A DNA stretch of 64,000 nucleotides. Origin: Anaerostipes hadrus ATCC 29173 = JCM 17467. GTDB lineage: Bacteria > Bacillota > Clostridia > Lachnospirales > Lachnospiraceae. Positions 18,367 through 25,349 of the stretch are shown one piece after another. The stretch's first letter is position 1, and every line of letters starts with the position of its first letter. The notes under the pieces are model-generated. The model was given only the letters and a program-made list of their open reading frames with translations. It did no database searches and was not told the DNA's origin. Location of the stretch: positions 449,001 through 513,000 of the forward strand of contig NZ_AP028031.1 in assembly GCF_030296915.1 (NCBI RefSeq). Direction: 5' to 3'. The translations under genes were made by a program, and so were the position numbers.

Positions 18367-18729
18367 ATGGCAGATATTATTATTGTACTCATCCTTATTG
18401 TTATCGCAGTTTTTGCGATCAAACAGACAAAGAAACATATGCATGGGGAAAGTCCTTGCTGTGGCGGCGGATCGGGTACTGTAAAGAAAGTAAAAGAAAA
18501 ACATTTAGATGGTCCCGTGATGGGAACGAAAACAATGAAGATCAAAGGTATGACTTGTGAACACTGTGTCAACAATGTGACAAATGCGATCAATAAAGTT
18601 GCAGGAGCTTCAGCAAAAGTATCTTTAAAAGATAAAGAAGCAATTATTTCATATGATCGTGAATTAAGTAATATTGAGCTTAGAAAAGCAGTAGAAGATG
18701 CAGGATATGAAGTCATATCACTTTCATAA
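18367..18729 (+). CDS. Membrane-anchored HMA (heavy-metal-associated) domain protein
   Basis: 120 residues: an N-terminal membrane helix (residues ~3-18), a CCGGG cluster at 31-35 like that of FeoB-associated proteins, then an HMA domain with GMTCEHC (residues ~61-67) and the usual fold end GYEVISLS. HMA domains bind Cu(I) or other soft metals through CxxC; here the domain is fused to what looks like a FeoB-associated anchor. A role in handling metal as it leaves FeoB, or in copper, is possible. Convergent with the DtxR-family gene. Confidence 0.85.
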   Translation: MADIIIVLILIVIAVFAIKQTKKHMHGESPCCGGGSGTVKKVKEKHLDGPVMGTKTMKIKGMTCEHCVNNVTNAINKVAGASAKVSLKDKEAIISYDRELSNIELRKAVEDAGYEVISLS

Positions 18730-18773
18730 AGAACGGTGTTGTAGAAGAAGTTATCGAAACCAGTAGAAAACAA

Positions 18774-18822
18774 AAAAGCACTTTTAAGATCTGTAATATA
18801 CAGAAAAAAGTGCTTTTGTTTC
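18774..18822. terminator. Bidirectional terminator, HMA gene / DtxR gene
   Basis: AAAAGCACTTTT (ending 18785) pairs with AAAAGTGCTTTT (18806-18817), with A-rich and T-rich flanks for both directions. Confidence 0.8.
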
Positions 18823-18825
18823 AAA

Positions 18826-19224
18826 TTATTTGTTTTGATTGCTGAGAGCTTTAATATGTTCTTCAGAATTCAGATGTGCTTTGATCGCATGAAAGCTTTC
18901 AGGGCTGATCACATGTTCCATACGGCAGGCATCTTCAGCTGCAATCTCTGCAGGAACTCCAAGTTTGATCAGCATGTTAGATAAAACAGTATGGCGCTCA
19001 AAAATCGTATCAGCAATCTTATGACCAGCTTCAGTTAAAGAGATGAAACCATCAGAATCAACGGTGATCATATCAGAATTACGAAGATTTTTCATAGCAA
19101 TACTGACACTTGGTTTAGAGAAATTCAAATAATGAGCAATATCAATGGATCTTACAGACCCTTTGTTTTGTTTCAAAATTAAAATAGCTTCCAAATAATT
19201 TTCAGCGGATTCTTGTATTTTCAA
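18826..19224 (-). CDS. DtxR/MntR-family metal-dependent transcriptional repressor
   Basis: 132 residues: a winged-helix DNA-binding domain (residues ~5-65, recognition helix around NFSKPSVSIAMKNL), then the dimerisation/metal domain. H78 (RHTVL), C100, E103 and H104 (ACRMEHV) correspond to metal ligands of DtxR; Cys at the C100 position is the DtxR/IdeR rather than the MntR pattern, suggesting iron. The SH3 domain is absent. The start is TTG at 19224, with AGGAGG 7 bases upstream. It sits beside the feo locus, and several DtxR-like boxes nearby make it the likely regulator of iron and haem uptake here (inference). Confidence 0.9.
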   Translation of the reverse strand: MKIQESAENYLEAILILKQNKGSVRSIDIAHYLNFSKPSVSIAMKNLRNSDMITVDSDGFISLTEAGHKIADTIFERHTVLSNMLIKLGVPAEIAAEDACRMEHVISPESFHAIKAHLNSEEHIKALSNQNK

Positions 19225-19369
19225 AAAGATTCCTCCTTACTAATAATTGTATATCTAGTCTACAAGATATGTTTATTTTGGTTATCATTGTATCATAAAC
19301 AGTGTGTATTTTCAATGGAAGCACATGAGAAAAAATACCGTGAAAAAATAAAAAAATTAAGAAAAACTA

Positions 19370-19423
19370 TTGACAAAATGGTTAGGTAATGCTAACCTTA
19401 TATATGTAATTAGATGAGACTAA
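19370..19423 (+). promoter_or_regulatory. Twin DtxR-like operators upstream of the Fur-like gene
   Basis: GGTTAGGTAATGCTAACC (19380-19397) is a perfect 6-6-6 palindrome, and TTAGATGAGACTAA (19410-19423) is a second TTAG-N6-CTAA site. A TTGACA lies at 19370-19375, but no good -10 is at standard distance; TATAAT at 19448-19453 is another candidate. The sites are 150-220 bases from the TTG start of the dtxR-like gene and upstream of the Fur-like gene. Confidence 0.75.
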
Positions 19424-19471
19424 CTCATCAAAACGACCTTTATATAGTATAATCATTTATGTAGTATGAAT

Positions 19472-19507
19472 GCGAGATAAAGTGTCATGCCATAGACTTT
19501 ATCCCGC
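19472..19507 (+). repeat. Leader hairpin of the Fur-like gene
   Basis: GCGAGATAAAGT (19472-19483) pairs with ACTTTATCCCGC (19496-19507), with one A-C mismatch; the 12-base loop is itself partly palindromic. It ends 38 bases before the start codon and has no T-run, so it would shape the mRNA leader rather than terminate. Confidence 0.55.
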
Positions 19508-19545
19508 AGTCATGCATACAACAGCAAGGCAAGGTGGAGAACAGC

Positions 19546-19794
19546 ATGTGCCAAGAACAAGTAGAGAAGGCTTTACAACAAAGTGGTAAGAGAATCACAC
19601 AACAGAGAAAGATTCTACTAGATGTTATCTTGAATGGAGAATGGGAATGCTGCAAAGAGATCTATTACGAAGCAGTCAAACGAGATTCTTCCATTGGAAT
19701 GGCAACAGTATACCGCATGATGACAACACTCGAAGAGATCGGAGTCATCGAGAGAAGATGCGTATTTCGAGTAAGAGATGAAGTAGAGCTTTAA
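19546..19794 (+). CDS. Fur-like winged-helix protein lacking the metal-binding domain
   Basis: About 82 residues from the ATG at 19546 (AAGGTGGAG 6 bases upstream; a GTG start 12 bases earlier is also open). It covers only the Fur N-terminal DNA-binding domain: KRITQQRKILLDVIL, then the recognition helix region SIGMATVYRMMTTLEEIGVIERR. It stops after the wing, where full Fur proteins (~140-150 residues) continue with the dimer and metal domain carrying His and CxxC sites. The space to the terminator is too short for a lost domain, so it looks like a naturally short protein. It may lack metal sensing or act through another partner. Confidence 0.8.
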   Translation: MCQEQVEKALQQSGKRITQQRKILLDVILNGEWECCKEIYYEAVKRDSSIGMATVYRMMTTLEEIGVIERRCVFRVRDEVEL

Positions 19795-19820
19795 AATTAA
19801 ATCAATCATAAAAAATTAAG

Positions 19821-19862
19821 AAAGTATTTGGTTTCAATCAATGAAATCAGATACTTTTTCTG
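19821..19862 (+). terminator. Terminator after the Fur-like gene
   Basis: AAAGTATTTGGTTTC (19821-19835) pairs with GAAATCAGATACTTT (19843-19857) using two G-T wobbles, then TTCTGTT. In-frame starts for the sortase gene inside this hairpin are therefore not used. Confidence 0.85.
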
Positions 19863-19893
19863 TTATAGTAAAAGAAAAGGGAGAATCGTGGTT

Positions 19894-20598
19894 ATGAAAA
19901 AGATACTATATCATATCTTTCTCTTGCTCTGTATTGCAGTATTTTGCATTAGCGCCTATAAGCTGTATGGATATTATAAATCTTATAAAGAAGCGAAAGA
20001 TACTTATGAAAAGATAAAAAAAGACAATGTAAAGAAGACAAATGGAGATAGAACGATTGATTTTGATAAACTTCGGGCAAAGAATCCAGACATTGTTGGC
20101 TGGGTTTACGCAAAGGGGACAGGAATTGATTATCCGATCGTTCAAGGTAAAGATAACGAAGAATATCTTCATATGGATTACAATAAGAAAAAAAGCAGTT
20201 CAGGGACGATCTTTTTAGATCACGGATGTGATAAGTCGTTTATCTCAGATAATAATATCATTTATGGACACCATATGAAAAATGGAACGATGTTTGCCAA
20301 GCTGCTAAAATTCAGAGAAGAATCCTTTCTAAAGAAACATCATGTGATTATTTTATATACTCCAAAGAAGACAATGCATTTGAAAGTGATCAGTGCTTAT
20401 GCGGTGAAAGCACAGGATCAGATGCCAATCACATTTGCAAATGAAACGCAGAAGAAAGAATATATCACAAAGATTCGGAGAATGAGTGAACCATCGATCA
20501 AGCTGGATGATAAGAAGATCGATCGTATTTATACATTTGTGACATGCAGTTATGAAAGAGATGATAATAGGACATATGTACATGCAGTGGAAGAATGA
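19894..20598 (+). CDS. srtB: Class B sortase
   Basis: About 234 residues from the ATG at 19894 (AAGGGAGA 9 bases upstream). An N-terminal membrane helix is followed by the sortase fold: catalytic His in YGHHM (126-127), Cys218 in VTCSYE and Arg226 in DDNRTYVH. The spacing and TCSYE...R end fit class B, which in other Gram-positives often anchors haem-uptake proteins with NPxTN-like signals. It is next to iron regulators here, but no surface protein in the window has an obvious matching signal. A GH25 muramidase gene follows at 28 bases. Confidence 0.85.
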   Translation: MKKILYHIFLLLCIAVFCISAYKLYGYYKSYKEAKDTYEKIKKDNVKKTNGDRTIDFDKLRAKNPDIVGWVYAKGTGIDYPIVQGKDNEEYLHMDYNKKKSSSGTIFLDHGCDKSFISDNNIIYGHHMKNGTMFAKLLKFREESFLKKHHVIILYTPKKTMHLKVISAYAVKAQDQMPITFANETQKKEYITKIRRMSEPSIKLDDKKIDRIYTFVTCSYERDDNRTYVHAVEE

Positions 20599-20626
20599 CA
20601 AGGATGATAGAAAGTGTTAGATCAAG

Positions 20627-21394
20627 ATGAAAAAAATGAAACTAACAAAGAAGAATAAAAAAGAATTAAAGATGATCTGTGGAGTTTTAATCTTTTTTGC
20701 AGTGATCTTTATATGGATCGTACAGAATATCGGTCTGCCGATCAAGACACAAGTAGAAAAAGGCCGGATCAAGGTGATCGACATATCATCCTATAACGGG
20801 ACAGTCAATTGGAAGAAGGTCAAAGACCATAATATCAATCATGCGATGATCAAGATCGGTTCAGGGATGAATGAGAAGAGAGCAGGAAGGAAAGACAGTA
20901 AATTTGATACCAATTTCCGCAATGCAGGATATGCATCAATTCACAGAGGCGTTTATTATTATTCTTATGCGAAGACAACCAGTGATGCAAAAAAAGAAGC
21001 CAGACACTGCTTAAAACTCCTCAAAGAGCAGGGAATCGATCCGACAGATTTAGATCTCCCAGTGGCATTTGATATCGAAGAAGAAGCGGTATTTCAGACA
21101 GGAAGACGTAATGTGACAGCAGTCACGACAACATTTTGTGATGAGATAAAGAAAGCAGGATTTGAGCCTATGGTTTATTCAGGAGCTTCAGCACTTCGAA
21201 ATTATTTTGAATATAGTAAGATCAGAGAATATAAGATCTGGGTGGCACATTATACGAAAGCATCCGCACCAGCAATCCCATTTTCTTATGATATGTGGCA
21301 GTATACAAGCAGAGCTGTTATAAATGGGGCTAATACAGGAATGGGGTATTGTGATCTGAATTATTATCTGGTAGACAAGAATTACAAAGAATAA
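20627..21394 (+). CDS. Membrane-anchored GH25 muramidase (lysozyme)
   Basis: 255 residues: one N-terminal membrane helix (~15-35), then a GH25 domain with VIDISSYNGTVNW (first acid on strand 1), a FDTNFRNAG helix, HRGVYYYSYA, the catalytic DIE in LPVAFDIEEE, and the closing MWQYTSRA...CDLNYYL. It cleaves the beta-1,4 MurNAc-GlcNAc bond. Co-location with srtB suggests a shared cell-surface job, such as opening peptidoglycan where proteins are attached. Confidence 0.9.
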   Translation: MKKMKLTKKNKKELKMICGVLIFFAVIFIWIVQNIGLPIKTQVEKGRIKVIDISSYNGTVNWKKVKDHNINHAMIKIGSGMNEKRAGRKDSKFDTNFRNAGYASIHRGVYYYSYAKTTSDAKKEARHCLKLLKEQGIDPTDLDLPVAFDIEEEAVFQTGRRNVTAVTTTFCDEIKKAGFEPMVYSGASALRNYFEYSKIREYKIWVAHYTKASAPAIPFSYDMWQYTSRAVINGANTGMGYCDLNYYLVDKNYKE

Positions 21395-21442
21395 AAGAAC
21401 TTCAGAATATGAAAGAAATAGCATATTCTGAAGTTCTTTTGG
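21393..21442. terminator. Bidirectional terminator, GH25 gene / CPBP gene
   Basis: A perfect 19-base stem (21393-21411 with 21422-21440) of AAAAGAACTTCAGAATATG with its complement and a 10-base loop; the T-rich and A-rich flanks serve both convergent genes. Confidence 0.9.
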
Positions 21443-21443
21443 T

Positions 21444-22355
21444 TTAAAGAAAAGATGATGTAATCTCCATCATGATCGAAAAGAGAAAACAAACAATAAA
21501 TGCAGCCCAGAAAGAGATGTTTGTAACACGTTTCTTTGGCCAGGTCTGTCGGATATCTTTCTGAAACCATGTTTTTATATAGCCGAGCCGTCCATTCAGA
21601 TAAGCAATCGCAACGAGCAGAAAGATACTAAGGATAAGTCCGATCAATGCAACAGGAATGGATGCAATGATCGAAGATACCGTTACTGTATTTGCAGTAT
21701 CAAGATTGTTTACACCAAAAAGTGAAACTTTTGATATTGCATAAGTTAAAAGGATGGAAGATCCATTAAAAATCATGTGAGCAGTTATGGTTGCAAAAAT
21801 GGAATCCGTTGCTTCTAATAAGCATCCAAATACGATACCCAAAAAGAATGCATAGGAAAACTGCTGAAAGTTCATATGAGCTATACCAAAAAGCAAAGCA
21901 GATAATAAGATTCCTTTGATGGGATTGGCTTTTCGCAGTCTGGAATAAAGTACTCCACGGAACAGTATCTCTTCCACAAGACCTGGAAGAAAAGCGGTTG
22001 TAAAAACTGATAATCCAAGACTCTGCATCACTTTCTGTGTCATAGTGTTGGTTGTAACATCTTGAAAAAACAAATTGGCGATCATAGTAATAAACCCTGC
22101 AACTGGACGGATCGTAAAGGCAAGAAGGATCACGAGAAAAAATGAACCAATATGGATCTTATACATTCGTAATGTCTTCTTTGTATCATCTCCACAGATC
22201 TTAAGATAAAGAAAAGCGGCAATGAGTAAAATACCATAAAATAAAGTAGTAAAAAGATATGTGTTGGTAATAAAAATCCCCATTCCAGTGGAAAGTATAA
22301 AATACAAGATCACATAAAACAGGCTGAAGCAGCCAGCGGATTTGATATATTTCAT
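21444..22355 (-). CDS. CPBP-family intramembrane glutamic/metalloprotease
   Basis: 303 residues, about eight membrane helices. The three CPBP/Abi motifs are clear: LVEEILFRG (Glu128-Glu129, Arg133), FGIAHMNF (His160), and an N-containing helix AHMIFNGS. Relatives process prenylated proteins or peptides, or give bacteriocin self-immunity; the substrate is unknown. Its start is separated from the cvfB stop by 12 bases, so the two are probably an operon (cvfB first). Confidence 0.88.
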   Translation of the reverse strand: MKYIKSAGCFSLFYVILYFILSTGMGIFITNTYLFTTLFYGILLIAAFLYLKICGDDTKKTLRMYKIHIGSFFLVILLAFTIRPVAGFITMIANLFFQDVTTNTMTQKVMQSLGLSVFTTAFLPGLVEEILFRGVLYSRLRKANPIKGILLSALLFGIAHMNFQQFSYAFFLGIVFGCLLEATDSIFATITAHMIFNGSSILLTYAISKVSLFGVNNLDTANTVTVSSIIASIPVALIGLILSIFLLVAIAYLNGRLGYIKTWFQKDIRQTWPKKRVTNISFWAAFIVCFLFSIMMEITSSFL

Positions 22356-22367
22356 GGAGTTACCTCG

Positions 22368-23204
22368 CTATTTTTTTAAGATTCCATTGTCTGTGATCGT
22401 GATCAGTCCGTCCTTTAACAGGCGTCCAACTGCACGTTTAAAAGCAGCCTTGCTAAGTCCAAGCTCACGTTCGATCGTAGCAGGTCTCGCCTTATCATTA
22501 AATGGAAGACGGCCATCATAGCTTTCAATGGTATCCATGATTAATTTCGCATCACGATCAATCTGAAGGTAAGCTTTCTCATGAGGGCTTAGGGATAATT
22601 TACCATCTTCATTCACTTTTGTAACACGAAGGTTAAGCTGTTCACCAATTACGATTTTATTGTGAATCTCGCGTTTTGGGATACGTCCAAGGAACTGATC
22701 TTCTACAGCAACAAAAGCACCATGATCAGGGTTGATATTATAAACAGTGGCATGCACCCAATCGTTGACTTTAAAATGATGATCTGTCGATAATAATTTA
22801 CCAATCTTCATTGTTGCACAAAGACGATCACTCTTATCAATATAAAGAGAAACCAGATATTCTTTATTTGGACGGATATGTCCTAACTGTTCTTTAAATG
22901 GAAGAAACAGATCTTTTTCTAGTCCCCAGTCAAGGAAAGCACCAATTTTGCTAACTTCTTTGACACGTAGAGGGCGGATCGCACCTAATGTGATCTTTGG
23001 AATATGAACGGTAGCAATTGGGCGATCCTCAGAGTCCTTATAAACAAAACATGAAATCTGATCACCGATCCTTGCACCATCTGGAACTTGTTTGGCAGGA
23101 AGAAGGATACTTCCATCTGTTACATCCTTTTGGTCATTGACATAAACACCAAACTCCTTTTTCTTCACAATATATAAATCTTGAAATTTTCCTAATTGAA
23201 TCAT
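22368..23204 (-). CDS. cvfB: CvfB/YitL-family S1 RNA-binding protein
   Basis: 278 residues. Three S1-like OB domains are followed by a winged helix (residues ~215-275: RPATIERELGLSKAAFKRAVGRLLKDGLI), the order found in CvfB. Motifs include GAFLDWGLEKDLFLPFKEQ and HGAFVAVEDQFLGRIPKREI. In Staphylococcus the protein binds RNA and affects virulence-gene expression; in B. subtilis YitL is its counterpart. Transcribed ahead of the CPBP gene. Confidence 0.9.
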   Translation of the reverse strand: MIQLGKFQDLYIVKKKEFGVYVNDQKDVTDGSILLPAKQVPDGARIGDQISCFVYKDSEDRPIATVHIPKITLGAIRPLRVKEVSKIGAFLDWGLEKDLFLPFKEQLGHIRPNKEYLVSLYIDKSDRLCATMKIGKLLSTDHHFKVNDWVHATVYNINPDHGAFVAVEDQFLGRIPKREIHNKIVIGEQLNLRVTKVNEDGKLSLSPHEKAYLQIDRDAKLIMDTIESYDGRLPFNDKARPATIERELGLSKAAFKRAVGRLLKDGLITITDNGILKK

Positions 23205-23350
23205 ATTTATCCTCTTTCTTAATTTTTAGATTTGTCAGACACTTAATCGTTGATTTTTGTCGTTTTCACACATTATAACACAGTTCCATAAAAAAGCGAA
23301 AGAAAAAGCCTGAAAACAGCATAAAAACGTGGTTTATTTGAAGTTTTTAC

Positions 23351-23379
23351 TTGACTTAGATGAGGAAAGCCTATAGAAT
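23351..23379 (+). promoter_or_regulatory. Promoter of the HU gene
   Basis: TTGACT (23351-23356), 17 bases, TAGAAT (23374-23379) match the sigma-A consensus well and lie about 65 bases before the HU start. Confidence 0.75.
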
Positions 23380-23442
23380 TATCTTATGCAAATTCAAAGA
23401 CATATACAATTATGTTTGAGTTGAGATTAGGAGGAAAATTTA

Positions 23443-23718
23443 ATGAACAAGACAGAATTAGTTGCAGCAATTGCAAAGAAAACAGAATTGTCTAAAAAAG
23501 ATGCAGAAAAGGCATTAAAAGCTTTTACAGATGTAGTTGCAGAAGAATTAAAGAAAGGTGAGAAGATCCAGTTAGTAGGATTCGGAACTTTTGAAGTATC
23601 TGAAAGAGCTGCAAGAGAAGGAAGAAACCCTCGCAGCGGAGAAGTTATGCACATTGCAGCTTCTAAAGCACCTAAATTCAAAGCAGGAAAAGCTTTAAAA
23701 GATATTGTAAACGAATAG
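23443..23718 (+). CDS. hup: Histone-like DNA-binding protein HU
   Basis: A 91-residue HU: MNKTELVAAIAKKTELSKKDAEKALKAF helices, then the VGFGTFEVSERAAREGRNPRSGE beta-arm with the Pro that intercalates into bent DNA. Length and sequence are typical. Own promoter and terminator, strong AGGAGG; abundant nucleoid protein. Confidence 0.96.
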   Translation: MNKTELVAAIAKKTELSKKDAEKALKAFTDVVAEELKKGEKIQLVGFGTFEVSERAAREGRNPRSGEVMHIAASKAPKFKAGKALKDIVNE

Positions 23719-23740
23719 AATGTTCATTTGATATTACATT

Positions 23741-23773
23741 AACTGCCGGTTTCTATGGATCCGGCAGTTTTTC
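23741..23773 (+). terminator. Terminator after HU gene
   Basis: AACTGCCGG (23741-23749) pairs with CCGGCAGTT (23761-23769), followed by TTTC. Confidence 0.9.
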
Positions 23774-23821
23774 TATATCTATTTCAGCAATATAACATAG
23801 AAGAAAGAAGGAGACATAATC

Positions 23822-24061
23822 ATGCGTTTAGACAAGTTTTTAAAAGTATCCAGACTGATCAAGAGAAGAACTGTTGCGAATGAAGCCTGTAGTGCAGGAA
23901 GAGTTCTAGTGAACGGCAAAGCAGCGAAAGCTGGAACGAATGTGAAACCAGGAGACAGAATAGATATCCAGTTTGGAAATAGAGAGACAGCAGTAGAAGT
24001 AGTTTCTATAGCAGAGACAGTGAAGAAAGATGAAGCAGCAGATCTGTACAAGTTTTTATAG
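23822..24061 (+). CDS. rqcP: S4-domain ribosome quality control protein RqcP
   Basis: A 79-residue stand-alone S4 RNA-binding domain (MRLDKFLKVSRLIKRRTVANEAC, GRVLVNGKAAKAGTNVKPGD), the size of B. subtilis YabO/RqcP. RqcP joins RqcH on obstructed 50S subunits and supports alanine tailing. The gene order rqcP-yabP-yabQ-divIC is the same as in B. subtilis, which supports the call. Confidence 0.93.
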   Translation: MRLDKFLKVSRLIKRRTVANEACSAGRVLVNGKAAKAGTNVKPGDRIDIQFGNRETAVEVVSIAETVKKDEAADLYKFL

Positions 24062-24119
24062 GTATGTTTTATAAGCTTTGTTCATAAGATGTATAAAACA
24101 TTTTGGGAGGAAGTTTAGT

Positions 24120-24404
24120 ATGATAGAAGAGAGACAACCTTTAAGAGCACATAAGATCAGCTTATCAAACCGATCTCTTGGCGTGATCACAGGGGTAAAA
24201 GATGTTGTTTCCTTTGATCTTAATGAGATCATTCTTGACACAGATCAGGGACTGTTAATGATCAAGGGAAAGAATCTCCATGTAAAGAAATTACTGGTTG
24301 AGAAGGGTGAAGTAGAGATTACGGGAAAGATTGACAGTTTTTTATACTCTAATATAGAAGAGCCAGGAAAGAAAGAAGGATTATTAGGAAGGTTACTGAA
24401 ATAA
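24120..24404 (+). CDS. yabP: Sporulation protein YabP
   Basis: About 94 residues from the ATG at 24120 (GGGAGG 9 bases upstream). RAHKISLSNRSLGVITGVKDVVSFD and the LIKGKNLHVKKL block match YabP, a small protein needed for spore coat/cortex assembly. The stop overlaps the yabQ start by one base (TAATG), so they are translated together. Confidence 0.92.
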   Translation: MIEERQPLRAHKISLSNRSLGVITGVKDVVSFDLNEIILDTDQGLLMIKGKNLHVKKLLVEKGEVEITGKIDSFLYSNIEEPGKKEGLLGRLLK

Positions 24405-24880
24405 TGAAAGAGACTGTAACCGATCCGTTGTTATTTTTTCTTGTGTCAATTTTATTTGGTGTATGTTTGCATGCAATATATGATATTATTCGTGGAATTC
24501 GAAGAGTATTCTATCATAAAAGCGTGTTTTTGTTTATAGAAGATATAGGATTTGGAATATTTACAGCAGTGATGGCATTTATATTTCTTTGTACATATAA
24601 CGATGGCGAGTTAAGAGGATTCTTTTTCCTCGGAATTGTGATCGGAATGATTCTATATTATCAATTATGCAGCAAGTTCCTTTTGAGGGCTGTCATACAT
24701 ATTACAGAGAAGCTAAAGAAGATCATAAGGCAATTTGAAAAAGTATGTTTAAGACCAGGAATTCATATCAAGAGAAACCTGAAATGGCAATTGAAAAAAG
24801 AAAAAAAACAAGTTACAATGGCACTAAAGAAACAAATAAAAAGAGGTGGTAAAAGTGACAATACGAAAGAAACAAAATAA
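24404..24880 (+). CDS. yabQ: Spore cortex biosynthesis protein YabQ
   Basis: 158 residues with four hydrophobic helices in the first ~105 residues (FLVSILFGVCLHAIYDIIRGIRR is diagnostic of YabQ) and a very basic cytoplasmic tail. In B. subtilis it is needed for cortex formation. Its 3' end overlaps the divIC start region. Presence of yabP and yabQ shows a spore-forming lineage. Confidence 0.9.
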   Translation: MKETVTDPLLFFLVSILFGVCLHAIYDIIRGIRRVFYHKSVFLFIEDIGFGIFTAVMAFIFLCTYNDGELRGFFFLGIVIGMILYYQLCSKFLLRAVIHITEKLKKIIRQFEKVCLRPGIHIKRNLKWQLKKEKKQVTMALKKQIKRGGKSDNTKETK

Positions 24881-25154
24881 GCTGGATCAGAGGACAAAGA
24901 TCATCATGATCATTGTTCTGATATTTGTAGTCATTTTAGCATTTTCCTATATCAATCTACGACAGAAATCAAAGAAGATCGCCAAAGAGCAGCAGCAGGT
25001 GGAATCCCAGATCAAGAAACAAGAAGAGAAGAAAAAAGAATTAAAGAAGAAAAAAGAATATATCAAGACAAAAGAATTTATTGAAAAGACAGCCACAGAG
25101 AAGTTTGGACTATTGTACCCGGGAGAGTACTTACTCAAAGGATCAGATGACTGA
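24855..25154 (+). CDS. divIC: Septum formation initiator DivIC/FtsB
   Basis: About 99 residues: a short basic cytoplasmic start, one membrane helix (~20-37), a long Lys/Glu/Gln coiled coil, and the conserved end FIEKTATEKFGLLYPGEYLL. It forms the FtsL-DivIB/FtsQ-DivIC division complex. A GTG start at 24855 is preferred because AGAGGTGG lies 5 bases before it; GTG at 24846 is also in frame. It overlaps the yabQ end. Confidence 0.88.
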   Translation: MTIRKKQNKLDQRTKIIMIIVLIFVVILAFSYINLRQKSKKIAKEQQQVESQIKKQEEKKKELKKKKEYIKTKEFIEKTATEKFGLLYPGEYLLKGSDD

Positions 25155-25178
25155 TAAACAACAGAATTAAAAAATTTA

Positions 25179-25210
25179 GGGGGGGGGAACAAACGTTCCT
25201 CCCTTCGTTT
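25179..25210 (+). terminator. G-run hairpin after divIC
   Basis: A run of nine G (25179-25187) continues into GAAC, which can pair with GTTCCTCCC (25195-25203) with one mismatch. A T-rich stretch (TTCGTTTTGCTT) follows. Probably the divIC operon terminator. Confidence 0.55.
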
Positions 25211-25214
25211 TGCT

Positions 25215-25297
25215 TATAATGTGAAAGACGAAATTTTAGCTAAAGATAAAAGGCGGAAATTTCGTCTTTTTTTCCGCCTTAAGTGGAAAAAGACGAA
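25215..25297 (+). promoter_or_regulatory. Promoter and structured leader with mutually exclusive hairpins
   Basis: TATAAT at 25215-25220 would start an RNA near 25226. In it, AAAGACGAAATTT (25224-25236) pairs with AAATTTCGTCTTT (25257-25269) ahead of a T-run to 25273, forming a terminator. AAGGCGGAAA (25250-25259) pairs with TTTCCGCCTT (25271-25280), which shares bases with that stem, so both cannot form. A third segment, AAAAAGACGAA (25287-25297), repeats the first arm and could compete for the same partner. It precedes a PRD regulator gene, so attenuation control is plausible. Confidence 0.6.
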
Positions 25298-25349
25298 CTA
25301 TATTCTTATGTGCATATTGCATATAATTTAGTACAGAAGGAGAAAAGTA

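Noticed and set aside
24078..24119. Longer yabP reading frame starting at 24078
   Set aside because: The ATG at 24120 has the ribosome site GGGAGG and the family N-terminus; the extension has neither.
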